Positions 11,589 to 22,429 of a stretch of DNA of 64,000 bases are shown piece by piece. Within the stretch, counting starts at the first letter, position 1. The number at the start of each line of letters is the position of its first letter. A model generated the notes under the pieces. It did not search any database, was not told where the DNA came from, and worked only from the letters and a program-made list of their open reading frames with translations. The position numbers and the translations under genes were made by a program. The stretch is from Bipolaris cookei (lineage: Eukaryota > Ascomycota > Dothideomycetes > Pleosporales > Pleosporaceae). Location: the NCBI GenBank assembly GCA_002286855.1, contig NRSV01000044.1, positions 62,001-126,000 of the forward strand, written 5' to 3'.

Positions 11589-12556
11589 AAGCCGGAGCTT
11601 GCATAAGCTCCAATATCTTTTTTGCCAGCTTGGGGTTGTCTCTATGGTGGTTGTCGTTGTAGTGGGAATAGCTTTTTTGCAGACCTAGGCGCCTTGGACA
11701 TAGCGCGTTGCCAGCTTCTGGTGTATAGTCTCGTAAGGACACGGGCTTATCCCACTCAACCGTAATAAACTCCATATATGTGTGTATGATTTCTAAAAGA
11801 AATTTTGACGCTTGTTTGAAGTAAGGTCCAGCCCCAAATAGTATTGCGAATAGGGTCTATCGGCAAGCAATATTCTTTTTCAAGGTTAAATTCCAGTGGA
11901 CATTTGACGTATGCCTATGACGTAGTTCCCTGACTCGATAGCGAAAAATTTGACGTAAATTACTGTTGATGAACAAATTAACGCACTACACATGTAATAA
12001 CACCATGTAGTACATGTGGCCATACATGCATAGTAGATGTTCAGAAGAGATCCGGTGTGACGAAACCATGCATTGCTGTTGTATCGAAGGCATGTCCTTG
12101 AGCAATGTCATCCAATCGCATAAATTATTTTAATAATAGCATTAAGGCTTGTCAGAAATCTCAGAAATATTGAGGCTTCCTACTATGAGACAGGAATATG
12201 TGTATAGAGAGATTGTATTCTCTACGGGCAAGCCGCTTCATGATGGCAAGACGATAAGCCGACAACAAGATGTACAGAACGCACGAATGGACTACAAAGC
12301 ATTAGCCCCGTTAATTGAAATCTGCGAAAGGGTCCATTAGAGTATGTCCAGGTTTAGTAGAGAGACCAGTTTTTCAAGGCAATAAGAGAATGCAAGAAAG
12401 TACAATTGAAGTCATGTAGATCAGTACCCAAAGGTTCGTATGCAACTACTAGGCCATGTATAGAACTGTCGTAGGACAATACGAAAGAAGATCTCGTTTA
12501 TCAGCCGGTAATGATATTTTTAGCGCTTGTTCTACCATATTGTAGCCCCGCCGCTC
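11589..12556. other. intergenic, AT-rich
   Basis: The stretch follows the tRNA gene. No frame shows protein-like sequence. No T-run terminator for the tRNA stands out immediately downstream; the first T-run is near 11618. Confidence 0.45.
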
Positions 12557-12955
12557 TCACCATTCCAGAGTCAAGGTATCAACCCAACTGCCCTTCTTCT
12601 CAATCTTGAACGCACTCTCTATATTTCCAGATCCGAGATCTGCTCCGTAGAGATGTACAAAACATCCTCGCCCGACTTCCTCCCATTTCAGCTCTGCCGC
12701 CTTTTCCGAATGGACTTGACCATCGCCATCAGTTCCTGCGGCCAGCAATTCATACCGGATCTTCAGAAGCCATAATTCTGAGACGTCACCAAAGAATTTA
12801 TCAGCGGTACCGGGCACTTGCTCGGAGGTGGAGAGATGGATGTAACCATCAGTGCGGTCGAGGTCCGAGAGCGGGAGACGGGTAGGGAGCGGTGAAGGCG
12901 GGGCGCTTGGAAGAATCTTGTACAAGAAGGTCGGTAGGGGCTCAGGCGCTGGCAT
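12557..12955 (-). CDS. DUF952 family protein
   Basis: Single exon, 132 aa from the Met at 12955. The frame is open further upstream, but that part is not family-like, so the internal Met starting MPAPEPLPTFLYKIL was chosen. Family features are the opening YKIL segment, the signature DGYIHLSTSEQVPGTADKFF, a Leu-rich strand (LWLLKIRYEL), a WEEV segment and the closing FVHLYG. DUF952 proteins are small soluble proteins widespread in bacteria and fungi. The fold resembles ADP-ribosyl-group-handling proteins, but no biochemical role can be stated. It is divergent from ipk1, with about 640 bp between starts. Confidence 0.88.
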   Translation of the reverse strand: MPAPEPLPTFLYKILPSAPPSPLPTRLPLSDLDRTDGYIHLSTSEQVPGTADKFFGDVSELWLLKIRYELLAAGTDGDGQVHSEKAAELKWEEVGRGCFVHLYGADLGSGNIESAFKIEKKGSWVDTLTLEW

Positions 12956-13590
12956 GTTTGCTGACGGTCCGCGTGATGTGGCAGAGGCAGCCTTTGTGCT
13001 CACCGGCAGCGTCGAGTGTGCAAAGCTTGGCTGACGATGGACGTCACAAGAGAAGCCAAATTCATCGCGTCCAGAAGATGGATGCCTGTGTTTTGCTTGT
13101 GATTGGCGGGGCGAGATTACGTGAGGGACGCGAAGGTCCACCCCAACCACGGGTAGAAGATGGCTTTTGAGCGCCACAATTCTGACCCTGAACAGGACAG
13201 GGCAGCCGACAACATGGACAAGTTGTTTCTTTTTCCACACAGCCTGCACGTCGACGGTAACGTTCAAAGTGGAGAAAGCTGCCCGACGCCTGGTCGTCCC
13301 TGTTGCGTCACTCGGACCACACCCACTTGAGTTGCAAGGCGACCCGACGATTGGACCACGCGACAAAGATATATTCGAAGGAACGAGTCAACACCATCAC
13401 CTATCCAGGGCAAAGCATTACTCCAGGGCCAACCAATCCAACTGCAGGAGTTGCATTACTGTCGCTGCTGTCGAGGTTCGTGTTTGCTTCTATGCTCTTG
13501 CGCTAGTTGTTAGGTTGGGTACTGCGCAACTGCTAAGCATGCTCGTGCCGGCGAGTGCATATATCTCCTGCATCCGCCCCTCAACACAGC
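12956..13590. other. divergent promoter region DUF952 / ipk1
   Basis: The region lies between the two start codons. Open frames here are extensions of the flanking genes without conserved sequence. It presumably carries both promoters; no specific site is claimed. Confidence 0.5.
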
Positions 13591-14790
13591 ATGACAGCTA
13601 TACAGCTTACGGGAGATGAGATGCGCCACCTCTCTGAAGAGCTAGGAGATGTTTCGACTCGATGCTGTGTGCGGAGGACCACTGGTGCACCTACTCCATC
13701 ACACGTCACATTTGAATACCTCAACAAAGGCGCCGCCAATATCATCTTCAAAATTCAGAGTTGGACTCCGAGTAGTTCTGCGACAACATTCTCCTTTATC
13801 GATGTTTTACGCGAAGGCACCCTATCTTTCAGAGCTACGACCATGGACTATGAGTATCTCATGCGCCACGTCCTCCGAGTCCCCAGAGGTGGTCAGAAAC
13901 ATTTGTCGTCCATGGAAATTATTTATGGATACGAGCGTGTGATCCGACCGTTATTTTTGCCAGGCAGATATAAGACCCTTGGTCAGGCCACAGTGTCACG
14001 AAACGGTGCGGACACCTCTCTTACAGTGCAACTCAACCGAGACCTCACCAAGCATCTTATGGACCACGAAGCTGTGCTCCTATTACCAGAAGTAATGAAT
14101 CACCTCTACACAATAGGTGGAAAAGGCACATTTACCAACATCACACCACGAAACTGCTGGGGCATTCTCCTTCCCAACATGTCACCTACACCAGGACAGT
14201 CAATAACGCTAGAAATCAAACCCAAGTGGCTAGCGCAATCACCAAATGCGCCTTCGGGAGCTATCCGTTGCCGGACTTGCGCAATGCAGGTATCTGTGCC
14301 TAAGAATAGAGAAAGCTACATCTGCCCACTCCAGGTGCTCCACGGGGACTCGAAAGCCCTTCGCCCCTGGGCACATGCAACAGTCAAGCGCCACTTTGGC
14401 AGCAAATCGCCGTCTCAGACTGTGGTTTCAGCCATGGTTGAAGGCATCGTGACCTATCTTACGGTCGGAGACGGCGTCGACCTACTGCGGCATCTATTTC
14501 AATTGCAAAGTACACTTGACCCGTGGGGTGTCCTCTGTCGACCGCAGCATGGGTCAGAACTGTTTGACCATAATCTCCGGTTAGCAATGACTCTAAGGGA
14601 CTGTTCACTTTTCATCAAAATCTCCTACAACACCAGTGGCATGACGGGAATCGAGTCGAAGCTCGGTGATCTTGACTTCAAGTCAGCTGAGAAGATTGTC
14701 GATTGGATGGACAAGGAAAAACAGCTCTTGAACGAAGGAGCTTATTTCACATCCACGGGCCCGCCATGTTGGATCCAAAATGGCCGATGA
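13591..14790 (+). CDS. ipk1: inositol-pentakisphosphate 2-kinase
   Basis: Single exon, 399 aa from the Met at 13591. The enzyme phosphorylates inositol pentakisphosphate at the 2-position to make InsP6 (phytate), which supports mRNA export and signalling. The N-lobe glycine-rich region appears as YLNKGAANIIFKI. The family motif EIKPK (residues 208-212) precedes a Cys-rich segment (RCRTCAMQV) typical of the fungal enzyme. RNCWGILLPNMSP lies before it, and DLDFKSAEKIVDW near the C-terminus matches the metal/ATP-binding region. Twelve further in-frame codons precede this Met; the start was chosen because MTAIQLTGDE looks like a natural N-terminus. It is convergent with sconB. Confidence 0.9.
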   Translation: MTAIQLTGDEMRHLSEELGDVSTRCCVRRTTGAPTPSHVTFEYLNKGAANIIFKIQSWTPSSSATTFSFIDVLREGTLSFRATTMDYEYLMRHVLRVPRGGQKHLSSMEIIYGYERVIRPLFLPGRYKTLGQATVSRNGADTSLTVQLNRDLTKHLMDHEAVLLLPEVMNHLYTIGGKGTFTNITPRNCWGILLPNMSPTPGQSITLEIKPKWLAQSPNAPSGAIRCRTCAMQVSVPKNRESYICPLQVLHGDSKALRPWAHATVKRHFGSKSPSQTVVSAMVEGIVTYLTVGDGVDLLRHLFQLQSTLDPWGVLCRPQHGSELFDHNLRLAMTLRDCSLFIKISYNTSGMTGIESKLGDLDFKSAEKIVDWMDKEKQLLNEGAYFTSTGPPCWIQNGR

Positions 14791-15773
14791 GTCTTAACGC
14801 CTGGATTGGTCTAGTACTCAGTGTGGGCCAGCACTCATGTTGACGTACCGAAGCCGACTTCGATCTTAAATACGTCACAGGTTTTCCAACGCAAAGCAGG
14901 ATTACAAGAGCACTATTTGACATTACCAAATCAACATCGATGGCTTTCAAATGACGGCCCACCATGAAGCTAGCATCTGTAACGAACACCGCGATGAAGA
15001 GAACATTGCACAACACTCATCCATATCGGACACCATCCACTACGCTATTTGAGGATCTCGACGCATTCTTTCGATAACAGCCATGTAAATACGCACACAG
15101 AACAAACCAAGAGTATTCAACAAGCAGCTTATTCATCGAAGCAAGAGCACGGCGAAGAGCTGGTGTCCAAGCAGAAGAACTCAGCGCAAATATGTATCAT
15201 AGTGTGCTGTGTAAAAGAGGCGAGCAGCGCAGCGAGATGAGGAAGAGAAGAAAAGAGAGGAAGAACAATGGGTGTTCTATACCAGTGAAGAGAAAGAGGT
15301 AAAGGGGAAAAGAGAGAAAGAGAAGGAGAGATTAGCGTTTCGAGGCGCAACCATGAACTATACCACGCGTAATTGTTGTACAGTAATACATTATTAAAAT
15401 CAACCCTTTTTTAACCTTGACTCTTGGACACCTACTCCACATAATTGCTCATGCATGGAATCCACCACATGACAGTCATGAGAGAGTGTATCGCACATTA
15501 CCTTGCCCTAAACAAATCTTCATCTGAAGAAATAAAGTAGATATCTTGATAAATTTTCCGCTATTGGGGTATTAATCCTACGCGCCAATTCCTTCCCTAA
15601 AACGCCCTCGAAGAGAAAAAATAAGAAAAAGGTGACAAGAAGATAAGTCTCGTCAAGTCTATCCATACATCAATTGCCGCTAAAAGATACTGAAACCCAT
15701 ACCAGAAAACGGAAAAGAAAAAAAAACGCCGTGGCTAATCGCGACAAAAAAACATCAATCCCATCAAACATTC
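14791..15773. other. convergent intergenic region ipk1 / sconB
   Basis: About 1 kb of AT-rich DNA and purine runs that probably includes both 3' UTRs. No coding sequence or RNA gene is supported. Confidence 0.55.
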
Positions 15774-18034
15774 TCAAATACACCCCTCATCCCCAACAAA
15801 ACAATGCACCCTAACCGTGCCATCCTCACTCCCACTAACCACACACTCATCACTCAACCCCACACACGTAATAGGCCCCGTATGCCCCGTAAGCGTCCTC
15901 TCATGCTTGCCCGTGCGTGGATCCCAAATCTTAATCGTCTTATCCTCAGCCCCGCTAACCAGACGCAAGGAATCGGCAGCAAGCGACCAGATGCCCTCTA
16001 CATGCCCGAAAAAGCGGTGCACGCAGCGGCCAGAAGGGACGTGCCAGAGGCGAATGGTGCCGTCGAGGGAGCCGGTGAGCATGTATGAAGGAGGGGCAGG
16101 ACGGGTTGAGTCGTCTGGGAAGAAGAGGGAGTCGCTGGTGGGTGTTTGGGAAGAAGAGGAGGTATTGGAAGAGGATGAGGGAAGGGGGAGGGGAAGGGAA
16201 TGCGGCATGTCGGAGGAGAGGGAGGCGGTGTCCGAGCTGTCGTTGTTTGCGTTTGCAATGAAGTCGTTTTCGTCGATTTCAAAGGCGAGGGGCAGGGGGA
16301 GTACTTGTTGGACTTGGCCGACGTGGCCTTCGTAGGTGCGGATGCAGCAGTGCGTGTCGAGGTCCCAGAGTTTGACGGTCATGTCGTCTGAGGCGGAGAG
16401 CAGGGTGCGTGAAGGGAGGTCAATTTTGACCGAGTTGACCCAGTCGGTGTGGCCGACGAGGGTAGTGCGTTTCATTTGGGTGAAGTCGTGCACTACGATT
16501 GTGTTATCCGAGGATCCGGATGCTAATAGCTTGCCGGCCATGTGGAGGCCGATGACGCCCTGGCTGTGGGCGTTTAGGGTTTTGATTAGTGCACCTGTCC
16601 GCCAGTTCCATATCTTGATGGTGTTGTCCAGACTTCCAGTGATGAGTTTGCTGTCTTCAAACTGTAGACACCGGATGCCTTGAGAGTGGCCAGTGAGTGT
16701 GCGTATCACCTGACCAGTCTTGACATCCCACACTTTGACGGTGGCATCATAGGAGCCAGTGATGAGAACTTCGTCGTCAAACTGTAAGCACATGACGCCA
16801 TTGGTATGTCCTTTTAGTATGCGTGTTGAGTAACGACCGTATTTCCAATTGCTGCCAACCTTATAGCGGTCCTTGTAGATGTCCTTCCACGGACGTTTCT
16901 TGGGGCGGTCGAAGGAGGATGTAAGCTGGTCTTGGCCTGGCGCAGCGTTGAGACATTGTCGCTTGCTCGAGGCTTCTGGAGAGGATGAATCGTCTGATGC
17001 AGACCGCTTGACGGCTGTAGGGGAGCCAGGAACGTCGGAAAGTTGGCGAGAAAGCGAAGTGGGAGGGACAAAGGAATCGGGCTGAGGTGTAATATTAGGC
17101 GACCATTCGTTCAGTCCTCGGCCTGAAGCCCGAAGTTGTATCCGCCTCTTTTCTTGCCGCAAGCGACGTTGGTCTAGCAGTGGAAGTCCCCAACCACACT
17201 TTGTGCACTTTCTGTCAATGTGCTGTTCGCACATCCTATGCCAGACAACGTCATCGTCGGCCAGTTGTCTCCACCTTCGGTTGACTTGAGCTGCTTTGCA
17301 TAGTGAGGTTGTGTCAAGATAGCACAGAATCTTGAAGCCCAGTTCGGTGGGGAGGGCGCCGAGAAAGTCAATCTTGATAAGGTTGCGGACTGAGGAGGAG
17401 ATGAAGGAGAGTTGTGGGAAGCAGCACTGGGCGAGAATGCCTTGGAGCATGAGGTTGCGGTGTCGAGAAGGGGCAGCAGAAAAGAGCGACCATACGTTGG
17501 CGATGCTCTGCTGGTCGCCTTGAGATTCTCTGCCGAGCTCCTATCCAAGTTAGCAAAGCGGTTTAGTAACGACAAGAGGATACTTACTTCCTGCAGTTGT
17601 TCCATGGAGGGCTCGTCTGCCTGGCGTCGGCAGAGTAGGTCTGGTCTGTGGCGGTAGCAAAACTTTGTGTTTGCAGTGGGCGGGCGCTCGTCTTGTCTGC
17701 TGCCATTGGCACCCAGCGGGTTGTATTGGTGTGGAATGTGTTGTGCGAGATATGGCGTGATCATCTTTTCAATCTTCTTGGACTTGTTTACCTGGGCCTC
17801 TTCAGAGTCTTCGGGGTTGGCGTGCAAGTGCCTGGTCCGCTCTGAGAGGCCTTCGTGGTCGTGGCCGTGCATTAAAGTGGCGTGAGGGAGGGCAAAGGGT
17901 TTTGCGGAGAAGTCGTCAGGAGAATGGGCTGGGTTTCTCCATGAGAGGCGTCTCTGCTTGGGACTTGTAGTCGAGGATTGTAGTGGAGTATGTTCGGCGA
18001 CCGTCTCAATGGTATGGGTGGCATTGGGCGCCAT
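15774..18034 (-). CDS. sconB: SCF ubiquitin ligase F-box/WD40 subunit SconB (Met30/Scon-2 type)
   Basis: Two exons, 18034-17588 and 17540-15774, with a 47-nt intron (GTAAGT to TTGGATAG), give 737 aa. SconB/Met30 is the substrate receptor of an SCF E3 ligase that restrains sulfur-assimilation genes when sulfur is plentiful. Seen in order: the family motif [37 protein letters not shown], an F-box starting [19 protein letters not shown] (about residue 207), a CxxC-containing segment ([10 protein letters not shown]), a Ser-rich linker with probable nuclear basic patches, then seven WD40 repeats from about residue 390 to the end. A Ser/Thr/Pro-rich insertion sits between WD repeats 5 and 6. The intron junction restores QEELGRE. 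It is divergent from atg17. Confidence 0.95.
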
Positions 18035-18904
18035 GGTTGCGTGCTCGAGAGGCCAAAGGCTTTAAACAGCTATAGCAAGTATCGGCTACCAGGCTGCACT
18101 GTTGCTTCCCCTAGTGTTTGGACAAGGGCACTGGCCCTCTAAGATGCGCAATTCATATGTCGTGCAGGGGATGCAGCAAGCTGTCGAGATTCTGGGGTAA
18201 TATCGCGTGCGAGCTAAGGTGGAGGTTTGATGAGAACCCGGATGAATGCTGCCAAAGAGATAGGCTCTGCGCGCACAAAATGCGACGGATATGCGGCCGC
18301 AAGAACAGGGAATTCGTGTCGAGGTAGAGAGTAATTTGCGAAAATATACTTTCAGCCAGCTGTGAAGGGGTGTAGTGCGAGGCGGGCGTGGGGGTTGATT
18401 GAGGGCGTCGTTGGGGAGAGCAGCGGCGAAGCGACCATGGCGCAATGGCGCAATGGCGCAATGTCAGTTGTGAATAACATCTTCGAAGCACGCAATTCAA
18501 TTCCACTTGGCCACCCGGGCAGAAAGCATGGTCAGCACATGCCGAGGGGCCAGGTGGGTGCAGACACCCAAGTCCGAACGTCGCACAGACTGTCTTCTCT
18601 GCTCTGCGACGACGCTTCACCATGCTGCTTGTGGGTTCTGTTGTCGCCGTCGCGTCAGCCTTAAGGTGGGCAGACTATGCGGGCCTTGTATGCATCTCTC
18701 CGCACTTGGACCCTGGTTGAGCCTGCCTTGTACTACTAGCCCGAGCGTACCATCATCATCCGTCCATCCTCGTCTCCATCTCTCCTCGGATGCCTCCCAG
18801 CCTGGTCATAATGTTTGGCGACAAAAAGCATCGCCGTGACCTCATATTTGCTGTAGCCTAAAGAGTGCCAGAAATGCCCTGCGCCTTTGCTTGATGACAT
18901 CGTC
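18035..18904. other. divergent promoter region sconB / atg17
   Basis: About 870 bp between start codons. It contains a short tandem repeat near 18437 and CT-rich stretches before atg17. No ORF here is supported. Confidence 0.5.
18437..18463. repeat. 8-bp tandem repeat (ATGGCGCA x3)
   Basis: Three perfect tandem copies of ATGGCGCA followed by ATG, read directly, in the sconB/atg17 promoter region. Confidence 0.9.
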
Positions 18905-20407
18905 ATGGCTTCTCCCCAATCGCCCGCGTCTCCGACTAGCAGCGCTGCGTCGAGAGCATCCTTGGACCACGACAACATCCACTCCCTCACCCTCGAGCAT
19001 CTTGTAACCCATTTTGTTGCTGCTAAGCGCGCACTAAACACCCAAACAGTCCTATGGCGTGCCACCGACATTGTCAGCACCGCACGCGAGCTGCTCGAGG
19101 AGAATGCCGTCCTGGCGGCCGAGAACACTTCGATCCGTAATATTGTAGAGCAGCAGATCGATGCCCTCGAAGCTGTGCGACGCGGTATTGACGTAGTAGA
19201 GGCTGAAGTGCAGACTGAGTTCAAGCAGATACTGCATCACGTCGACACGTCCTTTGCCGGCCTCAACTCTACACTTGCCGTCTTGCGCGAGACACCCATC
19301 GAAGCCGTCCTGCAGCCTTATGGGACCCCCCAGAAGCACCTCTACGACTTCATCGACAGCGCCACCGTCTCCAACCTCGAGAGCACCCTGCGCGCCTGCA
19401 TAGACCGGTACAACGAGGCACATGCTACGCTCGACGAGAGCTGCGATGCCTTTGATACCTCACTCGATAATCTCTATTCGTCCATCGACAATGTCCCCAT
19501 GACGCCTGCCACCGTATCGACCCCAAGCCCAATACCGAGCCTATACCACAATCTCGAAGGACACGCCAAAGAGGCTGCTCAGGCCTTTCAGTCTCTGGTT
19601 CAGCACTATGATCTGTGCATTACAGCCTTGCGACACACCGAGGGTGGATCTGCTGCTGCCACACAAGCCATGGGCGATGCGCCAGTGCACTCTGCCGACG
19701 ACGGAGCAGCGCCTCCCGAGCCCATGAGTGAAGAAGAACGGCGCGACATGCTCAATGTCTTACGAAAGGACGCCCGCCAAGTTGACGATGTTGTGGCTGA
19801 GATCCAAGAGCGAGGCTCGGAAATGACGTTCCTGCTCAGCCAGATTGAGAACCATGTCAACCATCTCCGCAGCGAGGCGTCGGCTCTGTCAAGCATACTG
19901 CAAATGATATCGCACATTACAAACGAGGTCAAACGGCACATTGCCACCTCGCGCGCCTTCCACGTCTCGTGGCTCCAAGACACCCGTCCCAACCTGCTCA
20001 ACGGTATCGATGAATGGGAGAACCAACGGGAATTCTATGAACGGTTTGATCTGGCATATGCCGAGCTCCTGGTTGAGATATCATCGCGACGGAGACGGCA
20101 CGAAAAGGCCAAGCGCAAGGCTGAAGAGGCGCAAAAAGAGCTGGATAAGCTGCGTTTGGAAGATGAGCGCGCAAGAGAACAGTTTACCCTGGCTCAAGGA
20201 GATTTTCTGCCCCTCGATATATGGCCGGGGCTGAGAGATCCGCCGAGGCAGTACGAAGTCAGAGTCGTCCCTGTTGCTGTGGAAACCCAGGACGACAATG
20301 TGCAGGGAACAGACGAGTGGGGTGAGGGCGATGGAGTTCAGAGTATCCCGCAGCTGGGCAGAAATGTCGTCGAGAGGGCACTGATGAGGGTCAAGAGACG
20401 TATGTGA
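18905..20407 (+). CDS. atg17: autophagy scaffold protein Atg17
   Basis: Single exon, 500 aa from the Met at 18905 (MASPQSPASPT). An upstream in-frame Met at 18887 is possible. Atg17 is the crescent-shaped coiled-coil scaffold of the Atg1 kinase complex at the phagophore assembly site. Family features include LEHLVTHFVAAKRAL, TARELLEENA, a long helical body with many heptads, LYDFID, the central RRDMLNVLRKDARQVDDVV and EIQERGSEM, and the C-terminal helix ending RLEDERAREQFTLAQGDFLP, which is followed by DIWPGLRDPP, the usual end-of-domain motif in filamentous fungi. There are no membrane segments. It is divergent from sconB, and its 3' end faces the LaeA-like gene. Confidence 0.93.
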   Translation: MASPQSPASPTSSAASRASLDHDNIHSLTLEHLVTHFVAAKRALNTQTVLWRATDIVSTARELLEENAVLAAENTSIRNIVEQQIDALEAVRRGIDVVEAEVQTEFKQILHHVDTSFAGLNSTLAVLRETPIEAVLQPYGTPQKHLYDFIDSATVSNLESTLRACIDRYNEAHATLDESCDAFDTSLDNLYSSIDNVPMTPATVSTPSPIPSLYHNLEGHAKEAAQAFQSLVQHYDLCITALRHTEGGSAAATQAMGDAPVHSADDGAAPPEPMSEEERRDMLNVLRKDARQVDDVVAEIQERGSEMTFLLSQIENHVNHLRSEASALSSILQMISHITNEVKRHIATSRAFHVSWLQDTRPNLLNGIDEWENQREFYERFDLAYAELLVEISSRRRRHEKAKRKAEEAQKELDKLRLEDERAREQFTLAQGDFLPLDIWPGLRDPPRQYEVRVVPVAVETQDDNVQGTDEWGEGDGVQSIPQLGRNVVERALMRVKRRM

Positions 20408-20615
20408 AGAGGTAAATTTTTATTCATTGCAACCCCAAGCATGCGGCGGCACAGATATCAAAATGCGCTAGTTATGGTCGCACAGAAATACAACCCTCGT
20501 TAACGCTCACGCCCCTTTCATAACACCATACCGTATCAGCCGCCGTCTTGTTCGCTCAACAAGAAAAGAAAAAAAATGATAGCAGCAACTCCGTCCACTT
20601 TTCCTTGGCTCTGAC

Positions 20616-21807
20616 TCAACTAGCTCCAACATGGTCGGGCTTGCGGCCGTGGATAAAGTAGAATTTAATGTACATATGTACGTCCCTTCTCCTAACGTCG
20701 GATACGACACGGGCAATCATGACACGGCACTCTTCTTCGGTCCAGCCCGCCACTTTGCCCAAGAGGCCCAACGTATAGGGCTCTACGCCCATGGACATGT
20801 GTTCACGCTGGTAGCGGCCAATCTCTTTCATGCGCGCGTCCCTGGGCCAGGGGCCGAGTGGAATCTGGTTCGAAGTGTGTTAGCACCATGCACAGTGGGA
20901 AGCGACCATAAAAAAGCAGGCGTCTTACCTTGACAATCTTCTCATGAACATCAACAAATCCCGCGTCTAGCATGTGCTGCTTGATGCCTATGCCCGCACG
21001 AATATCTCTCCCCCAGGTAGCAGCGGCTTCATGACACAATGTCTGCCACTGCAAAAAATCCTTTGCCATGTCCAAGGTGCCATCATCGCAATCGGCCTGC
21101 GCCAGCGGCTCCTGGAATTCAACCCAACCACCCGGTTTAGTGTGGGTATACGTCTGGCGCACGAACTTGTTCCAGTCAGAGATGCCGCCAGACATGTTAC
21201 GGCAGTGGATGTAGTCAAAAGCCTCTGCGGGGCTGTAGACCCACTCGGACTCTGCATCGTCAATGTAAAACTTGACATTTGGAGGGACCCATGTTGGCTG
21301 GATGGGACTGAGGTCGGTCCCGATTACTTCAGCGCCAGGGAACTCGTCGGCAAAGTCAATGGCCCAGATTCCGGTTCCAGTACCAATATCGAGCACGCGC
21401 TGGGGCGAGGGTGAAATAGGTGCGTCGTAGAGCTTGCCTTGGAGGATGAGCAGGAAAACATGGTGCTGTAGGTCGAGCCGGTCTTGCTCTTGCTCATCGT
21501 TGGGCAGGATGTAGGCGCCCGAGCGGTATCCGTGGTAGCGGCGACCATTTGTGTATTCGTAGTTGAGGATAGTCGAGGCGAGCGATGTTGAGGCGGAGGA
21601 TTCGCCATCAAATGCAGAGTCATCGTCGCTGTTGGCGGTCGTGTCTACATCGAGGTGGAGGACTGGCTGGAGGTTGCCGATATCGGCCTGTTGTGCTGTG
21701 GTGGTGGTAGTAGTGACTGGTGGTTGTTGCTGTGGCTGTGGTTGTGATGATGTTGCTGGTGGGGATGCCTGTTGCGGCCCGCTCGCGCTGGTGGGGGTAG
21801 CCGACAT
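20616..21807 (-). CDS. LaeA-like SAM-dependent methyltransferase
   Basis: Two exons, 21807-20929 and 20864-20616, with a 64-nt intron (GTAAGA to AACCAG), give 375 aa. The N-terminal 60 residues are Gln/Pro/Thr-rich low complexity. Then comes NGRRYHGYRSGAYILPND, the typical opening of the LaeA/UMTA group, the SAM-binding motif VLDIGTGTGIWAIDFAD, the acidic-loop region EVIGTDLSPIQPTWVPPN, and FDYIHCRNM. The second exon completes the fold with PLGPWPRDARMKEIGRY and ends in FYFIHGRKPD. LaeA itself is a nuclear regulator of secondary metabolism, but this large family also includes biosynthetic methyltransferases. The residues seen do not distinguish these, so true LaeA orthology is not claimed. 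It is divergent from a P450, with about 620 bp between starts. Confidence 0.88.
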
Positions 21808-22429
21808 GTCGTGTATCCTCAGACCAGGTGATGTGCTGGACGACAGAACTCAATTCAACCCAAGCCATGGACAGCGAGCGGCCTTATACGACCAACTAGA
21901 CGCAGCGCGCCTAGGCCACAGTAAGCGGATCCGTCGTGCCATTCGCCGTGCCATGCGCCCGCCTTGGGATCCAACCACAGCTATGTTGCTGCTCACAACG
22001 TGTGGGAGGCGTGCATTGGCGTCTCGTGGCATCCAGGGCCATTGCTCGCTGGCCCCCCCCGTCCAACCCACCGCCCGCTAAAATACTACTCCACCCCAAC
22101 GCCGCTGCATCTCAGCTTTTAGCCTGCACAAGATCCGTCTTACGATGTGGGGGGGTTAGCCCCACCCCCCGATTATCTGTATTATTTTGTCACCTCTCGT
22201 CTTCCTCCTGCCAGAGCGGGCCTCTATCCGTCAGCTTACCTGTCTGAAAACGGCCCCCATCCACCCACCATGCATGCTGTGTATCCACTTGCCTGCTCTG
22301 CACGGCCGCAGCCCCGTAGCACAGTGTACATAGTCAAAAAGATTACAATCTCCTATCCTCTACCCGTTCACTCCTGCCTCGACACATGCTTCAACCTGGT
22401 TGTCCCTTGACCCTAGCAGTCAGCCCGCC
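21808..22429. promoter_or_regulatory. shared upstream region of methyltransferase and P450 genes
   Basis: This 622-bp stretch separates two divergent start codons. No coding sequence is convincing. It contains C-rich runs (near 22050 and 22160), and the left part has G/C-rich inverted segments near 21940-21960. It probably holds two promoters; co-regulation of the two genes is inference only. Confidence 0.45.
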